14,102 nt of DNA from CAZWEJ01 sp964632435 (GCA_964632435.1 CAZWEJ010000015.1:1-14102); one strand, 5' to 3'; positions 6,058 through 14,060 are shown, counted from the stretch's first letter. A program made the numbers and translations. The notes: generated by a model not told the origin, from the sequence alone.

Positions 6058-6087
6058 CGCCGCTCCCTTAACTGGGGGCGGCGTTTT
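6058..6087. terminator. Probable bidirectional terminator between the paralogue pair and alaS
   Basis: CGCCGCTCCC (6058-6067) pairs with GGGGGCGGCG (6074-6083) in a 10-bp stem with one G-T pair and a 6-nt loop. TTTT follows on the plus strand, ending the paralogue unit. Read on the minus strand, the same hairpin lies just after the alaS stop and is followed by AATTTTA, a weaker T-run, so it likely ends the long minus-strand operon too. Confidence 0.85.
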
Positions 6088-6089
6088 CG

Positions 6090-7967
6090 TTATTCAATAA
6101 CAGCTTTTATCCTGCGCACCCCAGCGCTTGAGGACTCTTCTTTTTTGATCTTGAAGTGGCCAATCACTCCAGTGTGCTCAACGTGCGGGCCACCACAAAT
6201 TTCTATACTAAATGGCTTTTTACCAGGATTACCAACCGTATAAACTTTCACCGTGTCGCCGTACTTATCGCCAAAAGCACCACTGGCTCCCATCTTGAAT
6301 GCCTCATCGGTTGGGTATTCTTTCCACTCAACTTTTAGGTCGGCCCTTATCTGCTCGTTTACCATGTCCTCAACCGCCTTCTTTTCTTCGTCAGTCATTT
6401 TTTGAGGATGAGAAAAATCGAAACGCAGACGATCTGGTGTAATATTGGAACCTCTTTGCACAACATGATCACCAAGCACTCTTTTTAGCGACTCATACAT
6501 CAAGTGGGTGGCTGTGTGTAGTTTTGTTGTTTGCTCGCTCTGATCTGCCAGGCCACCTTTAAACATACCAGCGGTGGCAGTTCGCGAACGCTCTCTCTGC
6601 TCCTTCATGTGTTGATCAAAATCTTTTTGCCAGCTTTCTTCGACATCGAATTTAAGGCGCTTTGCATCCTCAATACTCAGTTCTGGAGGAAAACCGTAGG
6701 TATCAAAAAGTTTAAAAATATGCTCACCTGAGAGTTTGTGTTCTTTTCCGACGATTCGTTCAAGCTCCCTAACTCCACGCTCCAAAGTCTTTCGGAAATT
6801 ATCTTCCTCAGCTCTTAGGACTTCAAGAATTCTGAGCTCATTTTCCTTGAGTTCTGGCATACTGCCTGCATATTGATTGATAACCGTGTCGCCAACAGTT
6901 TCGGCAAGCTTGCCGTTTACTCCGAGAGCAAGCCCCTGACGGATTGCCCGTCGTAGAAGTCGGCGCATGACATAGCCCTGCGCAGTATTACTTGGAGTTA
7001 CACCGTCAACCGCCATAAAGACAGCCGCTCGAAGGTGATCAGCCACAACCCGCATCTCTTCCATATGTTCGTTATATTTTTTACTCGATAATTCCTGAAG
7101 AGTTTCAATACAAGACCATAGGACATCAATCTTGAACATGTCTGCGTCTTTATTTGCTGCGGCGGCAATTCTCTCTAAGCCGCCACCAAAGTCAACATTC
7201 TTCTGAGGGAGCTCGCTAAATGAACCGTCATCTTTCTTTCGGTACTGCATAAACACCGAGTTTCCAATCTCGAGAAATCGACCACAATCGCAGTTTGGGT
7301 GGCAATGCTCACCAAAACTCTTGTCATGATCAGTACCAAAATCATAAAAAACTTCGCTGTCAGGACCACCTGGCTCGCCTGCAGGCATATTTTGAGGAAC
7401 ACCACTACGACTCCACCAGTTTTTTGATGCATCATAGTAGAAGATTCGCTCACCCTCCTTAATTCCTCGTTTTGAGCCGTCCTCTTCACTCCCTATTTCG
7501 GCAACTTTAGCTTCAATCCCATCTTTTTCAAGAATGCTTTTAAGAATTTCAGCAGACTCAGTGTCCTTTGGAATTCCTAACTCCTCATCACCGATAAAAA
7601 CTGTGAAATAGAGATTTTTTGGATCAAGACCAGCAATTTTTGTAAAAAACTCATAAGCATATGGCAGTTGCTCATTTTTGAAGTAACTACCCAGGCTCCA
7701 GTTCCCAAGCATTTCGAAGAAAGTGGTGTGACGGTTGTCTCCTACCTCATCAATATCCTCGGCTCGAAAGCATGCTTGTGAATCAACCAGCTTATCCCCC
7801 GCCGGATGTTCCTGCCCCAAAAGATACGGGACCAATGGCTGCATACCCGAACCTGTAAACAAAGTGGTTGGATCATCACTAGGCACAATATTGGCTCGGG
7901 GAATGACTGCGTGCCCCTTTGATTCCATAAACTCTAGGTACTTATCGCGAATTTCGTTTGTTGTCAT
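6090..7967 (-). CDS. alaS: Alanyl-tRNA synthetase, compact form
   Basis: AlaRS attaches alanine to tRNA-Ala and clears misacylated serine or glycine. The class II catalytic core is clear: RHTTFFEMLGNWSLGSYF (79-96, motif 2), QNMPAGEPGGPDSE (192-205) and VDFGGGLERI (258-267, motif 3). The tRNA-recognition helical domain is present (MRRLLRRAIRQ, 334-344). The editing domain keeps its metal ligands HTATH (484-488) and CGGPH (591-595). At 625 residues it is well short of the usual 850-880. It stops after the editing domain, without the C-terminal oligomerisation (DHHA1) domain. The beta-barrel that normally precedes the HxxxH motif also seems reduced to a short link (462-483). I see no frameshift. 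A His/Cys-rich HCHPNCDC stretch (221-228) may bind zinc. The start overlaps the mnmA stop in ATGA with no ribosome binding site. A TACAAT box 7 nt upstream could add a leaderless transcript. Confidence 0.96.
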   Translation of the reverse strand: MTTNEIRDKYLEFMESKGHAVIPRANIVPSDDPTTLFTGSGMQPLVPYLLGQEHPAGDKLVDSQACFRAEDIDEVGDNRHTTFFEMLGNWSLGSYFKNEQLPYAYEFFTKIAGLDPKNLYFTVFIGDEELGIPKDTESAEILKSILEKDGIEAKVAEIGSEEDGSKRGIKEGERIFYYDASKNWWSRSGVPQNMPAGEPGGPDSEVFYDFGTDHDKSFGEHCHPNCDCGRFLEIGNSVFMQYRKKDDGSFSELPQKNVDFGGGLERIAAAANKDADMFKIDVLWSCIETLQELSSKKYNEHMEEMRVVADHLRAAVFMAVDGVTPSNTAQGYVMRRLLRRAIRQGLALGVNGKLAETVGDTVINQYAGSMPELKENELRILEVLRAEEDNFRKTLERGVRELERIVGKEHKLSGEHIFKLFDTYGFPPELSIEDAKRLKFDVEESWQKDFDQHMKEQRERSRTATAGMFKGGLADQSEQTTKLHTATHLMYESLKRVLGDHVVQRGSNITPDRLRFDFSHPQKMTDEEKKAVEDMVNEQIRADLKVEWKEYPTDEAFKMGASGAFGDKYGDTVKVYTVGNPGKKPFSIEICGGPHVEHTGVIGHFKIKKEESSSAGVRRIKAVIE

Positions 7968-9022
7968 AGGTGATATTGTAGCATTTTGTGACTGCTTGAG
8001 CTGATGATTCCGCCACCCAGAACTTTTTCTCCATCGTAGATAACGACCGACTGACCAGTAGCCACTGATTTAACGGGGGACTTGAATATCAGTTTACCGC
8101 CATCTATTAGAGCATCAATCAACTGACCGCGGTGTCTTAATCTCACTTTATATATACTTTCTGCTTTAGCAATTGAGTTGATCCAATGCAGGTCGGACAG
8201 CTTAATTGAATCTCCATTAATAATTAGATCATCAGGATTTGTTGTCACATAAACAGTATTTCTTTCCATATCTTTTTTAGTAACGTAATAAGGCTTACCA
8301 CCGCCAACTCCAAGGCCTTGGCGCTGCCCAACTGTATAGAATATCGCTCCTTCGTGCTGCCCGATCTCCTTCCCTTCTTGATCTATTATTTGGCCTGGGC
8401 TGGTTTTTACATACTGCTTGAGAAAAGACTTCATACCGACTGGCCCAACAAAGCAAATTCCTTGAGAGTCTTTCTTATCTGCAGTCGGCAGACCGAAATC
8501 CTTAGCCATTTTTCGAACCTCAGGTTTTTTGAACTGGCCAATAGGCATTATGCTTTTTGCTAATGCCTCTTTTGAGACTCGATACAAAAAGTAGGTTTGA
8601 TCTTTGTTATCATCAACCGCTCGGATCAACTCACCATCCTTAATAGTGGCGTAGTGACCAGTCGCAATTAGATCCGCTCCATCGGCGAGCGCCGCATCCA
8701 AAAACAACTTAAACTTAATCTCCTGATTGCACATGATGTCTGGATTTGGGGTACGACCGGCCTTGTACTCTTCAACCATGTAATCGACCACCTTTTCCTT
8801 GTACTCATTCTCGAAATCAAAAACTTTGAACGGAATATCAAGATGAGCAGCTACCGCCCTGGCATCATCAAGATCCTGCTTCCAGGGGCATTTAACTCCA
8901 GGAAGATCCTGCGTCCAATTCTTCATATAGACGCCTGTGACTTTATATCCTTGTTGTTTTAACAGGGCCGCCGCAACCGAGCTATCAACTCCTCCGCTTA
9001 AGCCAACATATACCCGTTTCAT
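7964..9022 (-). CDS. mnmA: tRNA-specific 2-thiouridylase MnmA
   Basis: MnmA makes 2-thiouridine at the wobble position (U34) of tRNAs for Lys, Glu and Gln, using ATP to activate the base and a persulfide sulfur. At 352 residues it has normal length. Motifs: PP-loop SGGVDSS (9-15), the GRTPNPDIMCN segment with catalytic Cys98 (89-99), the ATGHYA motif (120-125), DQTYFLYR (141-148), and SQGICFVG with the persulfide-forming Cys190 (186-193). The C-terminal beta-barrel domain follows (from about 210; FYTVGQRQGLG type motif). The cysteine desulfurase two genes upstream in the same operon is a natural sulfur source. Its ATG has TAGG close by. A TCGACA-17 nt-TAAAAT promoter lies just upstream, so it may be transcribed on its own with a very short leader. 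The stop overlaps the alaS start by 4 nt. Confidence 0.97.
   Translation of the reverse strand: MKRVYVGLSGGVDSSVAAALLKQQGYKVTGVYMKNWTQDLPGVKCPWKQDLDDARAVAAHLDIPFKVFDFENEYKEKVVDYMVEEYKAGRTPNPDIMCNQEIKFKLFLDAALADGADLIATGHYATIKDGELIRAVDDNKDQTYFLYRVSKEALAKSIMPIGQFKKPEVRKMAKDFGLPTADKKDSQGICFVGPVGMKSFLKQYVKTSPGQIIDQEGKEIGQHEGAIFYTVGQRQGLGVGGGKPYYVTKKDMERNTVYVTTNPDDLIINGDSIKLSDLHWINSIAKAESIYKVRLRHRGQLIDALIDGGKLIFKSPVKSVATGQSVVIYDGEKVLGGGIISSSSHKMLQYHL
7975..7980 (-). promoter_or_regulatory. Possible -10 box for leaderless alaS transcript
   Basis: TACAAT (7980-7975 on the minus strand) is followed by exactly 7 nt and then the alaS ATG, so transcription would begin at or next to the start codon. The surrounding GCTACAATAT...CTATG also occurs before the YdcF-like gene. 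No good -35 box is seen, and the box lies inside the mnmA coding end. Confidence 0.35.
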
Positions 9023-9031
9023 AACCTATTG

Positions 9032-9060
9032 ATTTTATCGCTAAATGATGGTGTTGTCGA
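9032..9060 (-). promoter_or_regulatory. Possible promoter for mnmA
   Basis: On the minus strand TCGACA (9060-9055) and TAAAAT (9037-9032) are separated by 17 nt, each with one mismatch to consensus. Most of it lies in the 41-nt gap between the CvpA-CAP gene and mnmA. The -10 box ends 9 nt before the ATG, so the leader would be only 0-3 nt. Confidence 0.5.
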
Positions 9061-9063
9061 GTT

Positions 9064-10026
9064 CTAGTTGGTAAAGTTTTGGGTCACCATCAAACCGTAT
9101 TTAGGTGATTCAATAACACCGATTCCAACTGTTCCATAATTATCTGACAAGATGTTTGCTCTATGACCGGGAGAATTCATTAACCCAGTATGTGCAAGGT
9201 CGATTGTTGGGGCGAGAGCCAAATTTTCTCCAGCAGCTTTGAATTTAACTCCTCCATCCTCCAACCGCTGAAATGGAGTACGGCCATCAAGACTAATATG
9301 CGAAAAATAACCCTGTGCAAACATGTCTCGAGAATGTGCTCGTGCGACCTCACGAGCTTTTTGATTGAGCATTAAAGCTTTTAACCCCCTTGATGTTCTC
9401 TCTTTGTTAACAAGTTCAAGTATTCTAGCCTCTGCCTGTTCATTAACGGCTACGTCTGTAGTTTTGAACCCAAGCTCGATCTTTTTCTCGCTTTCGGGAT
9501 CAACCGTTAGCAAGTTGAGAGTATTTGTTAAATCTTCCTCGGGAAGAGGTCCCACAATCGATTGAAGCCGATTTCCAATACCAATTAGTTGTCTAGCTAC
9601 TTGGCCATCGGTAAATTTTGCCTTCTCGGCTGAATCAATCGGGAGGCTAGCAATAATAGAGAGAACTACCGCCGATAGCAGAACTGCCTCGAGTGCAGCA
9701 CCTATTGCACCACCAATTCTATTTGCAGGCGAAAATGTAGCTTGGTGAGGCAGTAGCTTAATGACCCGCTGTAGAATCAACAGACTTACAAATTGCACCA
9801 ACACTAGAAGCAGCACATAAGACAACACGTTTGCTAGAGATACAACAACTCCAAACTGATCATGTAGAAAGGCACCTAGAGTCTTGTACCCCACACCCGC
9901 AATTGCTAAACCGATCAACAGAGATAAAAAACTACCAGCCACTACCAGGAAGCCACGATTTAGACCTGTAAAGATCGCCAAAATAATGACGCCAAAAAGG
10001 GCAATTAGTATCAGTGCATCATTCAA
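9064..10026 (-). CDS. CvpA-like membrane domain fused to a CAP/SCP (YkwD-type) domain
   Basis: The 320-residue protein joins two modules. Residues 1-130 contain four predicted membrane helices (about 4-22, 26-45, 62-88, 106-128) in the CvpA/colicin V production pattern (LNRGF at 22-26, NRIGGAIGA at 102-110). After a linker (130-195), residues 196-320 form a CAP domain with the cavity residues expected: RAHSRDMF...YFSH with His243, GEN with Glu267, and SPGHRANIL with His288. The CAP part probably lies outside the cell membrane. Bacterial CAP domains of the YkwD type are mostly of unknown activity, with suggested roles in envelope or spore coat. Start: TTG at 10026, whose bases overlap the TGA of the upstream gene (TTGA). 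No in-frame ATG is near, and the TTG precedes the first helix directly. Only a weak AGG lies upstream, so coupling is likely. Domain calls are firm; function is not. Confidence 0.88.
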   Translation of the reverse strand: MNDALILIALFGVIILAIFTGLNRGFLVVAGSFLSLLIGLAIAGVGYKTLGAFLHDQFGVVVSLANVLSYVLLLVLVQFVSLLILQRVIKLLPHQATFSPANRIGGAIGAALEAVLLSAVVLSIIASLPIDSAEKAKFTDGQVARQLIGIGNRLQSIVGPLPEEDLTNTLNLLTVDPESEKKIELGFKTTDVAVNEQAEARILELVNKERTSRGLKALMLNQKAREVARAHSRDMFAQGYFSHISLDGRTPFQRLEDGGVKFKAAGENLALAPTIDLAHTGLMNSPGHRANILSDNYGTVGIGVIESPKYGLMVTQNFTN

Positions 10027-10619
10027 GGCTTAACCTGTGGATCGGTTGAGACGACATAGAGGTTTTTCTGCAGTTCGCTTAGAGTTAACTGCACCGTATA
10101 GTCTTGAGTCCACCAACTGCTCTTTCTCCATGAACTGTCGGTAGCCGAATGGTTAATTATTTCAACACCTGGCCCCAAAACTTCTTTGAAGTTGAGGCTT
10201 GCTCGCTTTTGATGGTATGGGGATGTAACTAAAATAATACTGGTGGCTTTTTGGTCTTTGATTATTTTGCTACTGAATAGTGCGTTCTGTTCGGTATTGG
10301 CCGACTCTTCTTCAATAAGAATGTTTTTTGCTGGGACACCTTCAGCAACCGCAATGCTCTTCATTGCAGCAGCATTAGAGGGTCCACTCTTATCCTCAGC
10401 CGCCCCCGAAAATAGAATAGTATCAGCCATTCCCTTTTTGTATAGCTTAACCGCCTCCATCGTTCTCTGCTCGGTCTCTCCACCACTTACGGCGACTATC
10501 ATATCAGCTTTCTTTAGCTCATCTTGTGGTGAAAGGTAAAAGCCAATCCCTAAAATTAGACCTATAACCAGAAGGGCGGTCCCTACAAGGAAAACTAGAA
10601 TCCATTTAAGTGCTTTCAT
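10023..10619 (-). CDS. YdcF-like (DUF218) membrane-anchored protein
   Basis: This 198-residue protein has one N-terminal membrane helix (about 5-28) followed by a DUF218/YdcF-type Rossmann-like domain. Visible motifs are ADMIVAVSGGE (38-48), the ILFSGAA strand-turn (68-74), ILIEEESANTEQNA (100-113), matching the family E-x-x-S-x-N-T-x-x-N pattern, and IILVTSPYHQKRA (128-140), the conserved strand and His/Arg helix. Related proteins (SanA, YdcF, ElyC) are associated with envelope integrity and peptidoglycan or lipid carrier metabolism; the biochemical activity is largely unknown. The membrane anchor suggests the domain faces outward. It starts 19 nt after the stop of the cysteine desulfurase gene, with a TACAAT box 7 nt before its ATG and no ribosome binding site. 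Its stop overlaps the start of the CvpA-CAP gene, making an envelope-related pair. Confidence 0.87.
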   Translation of the reverse strand: MKALKWILVFLVGTALLVIGLILGIGFYLSPQDELKKADMIVAVSGGETEQRTMEAVKLYKKGMADTILFSGAAEDKSGPSNAAAMKSIAVAEGVPAKNILIEEESANTEQNALFSSKIIKDQKATSIILVTSPYHQKRASLNFKEVLGPGVEIINHSATDSSWRKSSWWTQDYTVQLTLSELQKNLYVVSTDPQVKP

Positions 10620-10626
10620 AGCGTAT

Positions 10627-10656
10627 ATTGTAGCCTTTTTAAGCTCTTTTAGTCAG
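10627..10656 (-). promoter_or_regulatory. Possible promoter for the YdcF-like gene, leaderless geometry
   Basis: On the minus strand CTGACT (10656-10651) and TACAAT (10632-10627) are 18 nt apart. The -10 box ends 7 nt before the ATG, so the transcript would start at the initiation codon or one base away. It could drive the YdcF-like, CvpA-CAP, mnmA and alaS genes as a sub-operon. Confidence 0.45.
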
Positions 10657-11814
10657 CTCACGCACCCTTGGTGTGACTTTGGCTAAAGCCTTTATTAGCG
10701 CATCAACATCTTTTTTACTGGTTTGACGACCCATGGTTATCCTTAAGCTTGACTCAGCCTGCTGTCGGCTAAGGCCAATCGCCAAGAGCACATGAGAAGG
10801 GTCCTGATTCGCTGCCGTGCAAGCAGATCCTGTTGCCACCCCAAAACCCTCCTTATCCAAATATGCAACCATGGTTTCGCCGGGAGAACCGTCAATACAA
10901 ACGTTGATATTACCGGGCAGTCTGCTTTTGAGAGAGCCATTTAAAGATACCCCGTCAATCTTCTTAAGCTCTTTCCACATATGATCCCGTATGCCTTCAA
11001 GTCGTTTAGTCTCTGAATTGCGGCTCTTTTGGGCCTGCTCTAATGCAACCGCCATCCCAAGAGCGCCGCTAACGTTTTCGGTACCGCCTCGCAAACCAGA
11101 TTCCTGTCCACCCGCCGGATTAAGGGATGCAATCTCTACACCCGTTTTTATGTAAAGCGAACCAATACCAACTGGTCCATAAAACTTGTTCGCCGAAAGT
11201 GACATCATATCAACTCCGAGTCTAGCAACTGAAAGAGTTAGTAAAGACGCTTGGGCTGCGTCAACATATAGATAAATAGGGAGTGTGATTCCTCTAGCTT
11301 CACGATCCTTACGAACTGCTTCAATAATTTGAGAAATTTTCGCTATCGGCTGTATCGTTCCTATCTCGTGATTTGCGTACTGAACACACACCAGCACGGT
11401 TGAGTCATTCAAAGTTGCCTCAAGCAATTGAGGGTTGATTACGCCACTCTCATCGACGGTTATGATTGACCCCATTCGCCCTGCGCCTTCAAGCTGCTCG
11501 AATATAGAGCGCGTGGCATCGTGCTCAATCGAGCTTATCAAAACTCGGCCAGCAGGGAATTTTTTAGCTATTCCTTCGATAGCAATTCTAGTGCTTTCGG
11601 TACTCCCAGAAGTAAATATAATTTCCGCCGGCTTAGCACCAAGTATATTGGCGATACGCTTTCGAGAACTCTCTAGACTTTCTCTCATCTCCTTTCCAAG
11701 TCTGTGTAGCGACGACGGGTTGGCAAAATGTTTATTTTGAAAATTGAGCATTTCTTTTTGCACCTTTGGGTCTAAGGGAGTTGAGGCGGCGTAATCAAAA
11801 TATTTGTAGCTCAT
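10639..11814 (-). CDS. Cysteine desulfurase (NifS/IscS family)
   Basis: This pyridoxal-phosphate enzyme takes sulfur from cysteine, forming alanine and an enzyme persulfide that feeds tRNA thiolation or iron-sulfur assembly. It is 391 residues long, normal for the family. Features: DYAASTPLD (7-15), TSGSTES (68-74), SSIEHDA with the cofactor-stacking His98, ANHEIGTIQP (147-156), VDAAQ (184-188), SANKFYGP with the Schiff-base Lys210, GGQESGLRGGTEN (235-247) and GSACTA with the catalytic Cys332. The usual His before the lysine (SxHK) is Asn here, and the residue after His98 is Asp where His is common; neither removes a catalytic group. No IscU, SufU or TusA gene is visible. MnmA is two genes downstream, so tRNA 2-thiolation is the best-supported role, though IscS, NifS or a YrvO-type enzyme cannot be told apart. 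The ATG overlaps the tatD stop by 4 nt. Confidence 0.95.
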   Translation of the reverse strand: MSYKYFDYAASTPLDPKVQKEMLNFQNKHFANPSSLHRLGKEMRESLESSRKRIANILGAKPAEIIFTSGSTESTRIAIEGIAKKFPAGRVLISSIEHDATRSIFEQLEGAGRMGSIITVDESGVINPQLLEATLNDSTVLVCVQYANHEIGTIQPIAKISQIIEAVRKDREARGITLPIYLYVDAAQASLLTLSVARLGVDMMSLSANKFYGPVGIGSLYIKTGVEIASLNPAGGQESGLRGGTENVSGALGMAVALEQAQKSRNSETKRLEGIRDHMWKELKKIDGVSLNGSLKSRLPGNINVCIDGSPGETMVAYLDKEGFGVATGSACTAANQDPSHVLLAIGLSRQQAESSLRITMGRQTSKKDVDALIKALAKVTPRVRELTKRA

Positions 11815-12620
11815 ATTCCGAACAACCTTTCAGCATTTTTGGTGGTGGCGTAAGCAAGTTCCTCAACCTTGCAACCACGTATTTCAGCAATGTAATTTCC
11901 GATATCAACAACCTTTGCTGGCTCATTCTGTTTGCCTCTATACCCAGCTGGGCTCAGAAATGGACAATCAGTTTCTAATAACAAGTGTGTATCAGGAATT
12001 TGCTTTATCAACTCTTTATGGCCCTCATCCTTAGAAAAAGTCATTATCCCGTTTAGCGCCACCATCCAGCCAGTCTCAACAATTTGATGCATTGTCTTTG
12101 TATCGGCGGTGTAACTATGAACGACCCCGTCAACCTTATAGTCTTTCATAATTCTAAAAAATTTCTCAAATGCATCACGAACATGAAAAATCACAGGTAG
12201 TTTTAGCACTTCCGCCAGCTCAACCTGCCTACGCAGAGCACGCTCTTGATCTTCTTCACTGCTGTAGTTTTTGAAAAAATCCAGGCCGCACTCGCCTATT
12301 GCGACAACCTTTCTACGCCCGGCTAGATCATTTATGTATTTTATTCCTTGATCGATTTCGGAGGCTTCGTGAGGGTGTATCCCAACTGCGCCCCAAACGT
12401 TTTCGTAGGTCGCAGCCATTTCAACTGCTTTTTGACTATCACTGACATTTACCCCCACCGTGATAATTTTTTTTACTTCCGCCTCCGCAGCTCGATGCAA
12501 AACCTTATCAACCTGCCCGAGATAGTTTGAAAAGTGAATATGAGCATGTGTGTCTACCCAAGACACACCCGGGATAGTTTCAACGTTATTAAGAGTTGGC
12601 ATAGCTTGTGACTCTACCAT
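11811..12620 (-). CDS. tatD: TatD-family metal-dependent hydrolase/DNase
   Basis: TatD proteins are TIM-barrel metal-dependent hydrolases with 3'-5' exonuclease or DNase activity; some also act as D-aminoacyl-tRNA-type deacylases. The metal ligands are in place: THAHIHF with His25 and His27, IGECGLDFF with Glu110, IFHVRDA with His146, VHSYTAD with His168, and LLLETDCPFLSP with Asp218. GIHPHEA (80-86) is also typical. The length of 269 residues is normal, with about 20 extra N-terminal residues before the first strand. ATG at 12620 and ATG at 12602 (residue 7) are both possible; neither has a ribosome binding site, and I keep the longer form because it starts 6 nt after the metG stop. A metG-tatD order is widespread in bacteria. 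Its own stop overlaps the start of the desulfurase gene. Confidence 0.94.
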   Translation of the reverse strand: MVESQAMPTLNNVETIPGVSWVDTHAHIHFSNYLGQVDKVLHRAAEAEVKKIITVGVNVSDSQKAVEMAATYENVWGAVGIHPHEASEIDQGIKYINDLAGRRKVVAIGECGLDFFKNYSSEEDQERALRRQVELAEVLKLPVIFHVRDAFEKFFRIMKDYKVDGVVHSYTADTKTMHQIVETGWMVALNGIMTFSKDEGHKELIKQIPDTHLLLETDCPFLSPAGYRGKQNEPAKVVDIGNYIAEIRGCKVEELAYATTKNAERLFGI

Positions 12621-12626
12621 ATATAC

Positions 12627-14060
12627 CTAGCTTGCAGTCGGATCTTCAAACTTCGGGAAAAGAATCCCGACTTCAGGATTCACTTTGCCGCCTTCAAAAG
12701 TTTTTGCAATTCTCTCTGCAGTTGCTGGGATGAAAGGTAAAAGCAGCTCGGCTACATGCAAAATATCTCCAACTGCCGACTTGAGAACCTCAAGCAATCT
12801 CTCCTTATCGGTTTTAGCTAGCTCCCAAGGCTTCTCGTCTTCAATAAACTGATTTATCCCCTTAACATGCACCCAAATCTCTTCTAGAGCTTTATCGAGT
12901 CGGTAGTTCTCGATGTACTCCCTGATAACTCCGGTATCATGTGCCGATTTACAATTCTCGCCTATCGAACCACCATAATATCGCGTAATCATTGATACAA
13001 CGCGTTGAACCGCATTCCCAAGCTCATTAGCGAGGTCGGTTTCGTAAACAGTGCGGAAACGTTCGTGGCTAAACTCACCATCATTTCCAAATGGGATTTC
13101 TCTAAGCAGGAAATAGCGCAAGGCATCGATGCCGTAATTGCCTGCCATCTGAACTGGATCAATTGTGTTACCAAGCGATTTTGATATCTTGTGACCATCG
13201 ATTGTGAAGAACCCATGAGCAAACACAACCTTGGGTAAAGGAAGTCCTGCACTCATTAGCATGGCGGGCCAGTAAATGCAGTGGAACTTAATAATGTCTT
13301 TACCGACAATGTGGAGATCTGCCGGCCACCACCCACTTTGCTCTGACGGAAATCCAGTCACTGTTAAATAGTTTGTCAGGGCATCAAACCAAACATAAAT
13401 CGCCTGATTAGAATCTCCCGGCCAAGGTATCCCCCATTTTGCCCCCTGCCGCGAAACACTAAAGTCTTCTAGCCCGCGCTCAATAAAGGCCACCACCTCA
13501 TTGCGGCGACTGGCAGGCTGCACAAACTCCGGATGCTCTTTTATGTGATCAAGCAGCTTCTTCTGATAATTGGAAAGCTTGAAGAAATAATTTTCCTCTT
13601 TGATTTGTTCTGCATCAACCTTGTGAATCTTACATTTCCCATTCTCAAGATCGGCATCCCGCTTAAACTCTTCGCAACTGTTGCAATAAAGACCAACATA
13701 TTCACCTTTATATATGTCGCCAGCCGCCTCTGAACGCTTAATCAGCTCATAAACTGCTTTCTTGTGATCAGCTTCGGTTGTTCTAATAAACCGATTGTAA
13801 CTAATACCCATCTGATCCCAGGTGGCTTGCCAAAGCTTTGCCATGCTTTCGGTATAAACCTTTTCGTCTTGCCCCGACTTCTTAGCAGCTTCAACCGTTT
13901 TCTGACTATTCTCATCGGTTCCAGTAGTAAACAAAACCTGCTCGCCATTATGACGATGCCAACGCGCCAAAACATCGGCAGCGATTGTTGAGTAGGCGTG
14001 ACCAATATGCGGCTTATCGTTGATGTAATAAATTGGCGTGGTGATGAAGTATTTTGACAT
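12627..14060 (-). CDS. metG: Methionyl-tRNA synthetase, short form
   Basis: MetRS charges tRNA-Met for initiation and elongation. The class I signatures are HIGH at 18-21 and KISKS at 291-295 (a KMSKS variant). One zinc knuckle is suggested by Cys126, Cys129, Cys143 and His146 in the connective insert. TTGTDEN (45-51) and the QAIYVWFDALTNYL segment (219-232) belong to the catalytic core and methionine pocket. The anticodon-binding helical domain fills about 340-470. At 477 residues it lacks the C-terminal EMAP/Trbp111-like tRNA-binding domain found in the 650-700 residue forms, a normal variant. The TAG stop is 6 nt before tatD. The ATG has no ribosome binding site. A TATAAT box ends 6 nt upstream, so the mRNA may begin at the start codon. 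This is the first gene of the minus-strand operon visible here. Confidence 0.97.
   Translation of the reverse strand: MSKYFITTPIYYINDKPHIGHAYSTIAADVLARWHRHNGEQVLFTTGTDENSQKTVEAAKKSGQDEKVYTESMAKLWQATWDQMGISYNRFIRTTEADHKKAVYELIKRSEAAGDIYKGEYVGLYCNSCEEFKRDADLENGKCKIHKVDAEQIKEENYFFKLSNYQKKLLDHIKEHPEFVQPASRRNEVVAFIERGLEDFSVSRQGAKWGIPWPGDSNQAIYVWFDALTNYLTVTGFPSEQSGWWPADLHIVGKDIIKFHCIYWPAMLMSAGLPLPKVVFAHGFFTIDGHKISKSLGNTIDPVQMAGNYGIDALRYFLLREIPFGNDGEFSHERFRTVYETDLANELGNAVQRVVSMITRYYGGSIGENCKSAHDTGVIREYIENYRLDKALEEIWVHVKGINQFIEDEKPWELAKTDKERLLEVLKSAVGDILHVAELLLPFIPATAERIAKTFEGGKVNPEVGILFPKFEDPTAS

Noticed and set aside
7175..7489. Minus-strand 104-codon frame inside alaS
   Set aside because: It is an alternative frame within the AlaRS catalytic domain, which is intact and recognisable.
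6090..7967. AlaRS as a truncated pseudogene
   Set aside because: The frame is unbroken, the editing-site residues at the C-terminal end are intact, and a terminator follows the stop at once. Short forms are expected in reduced genomes.
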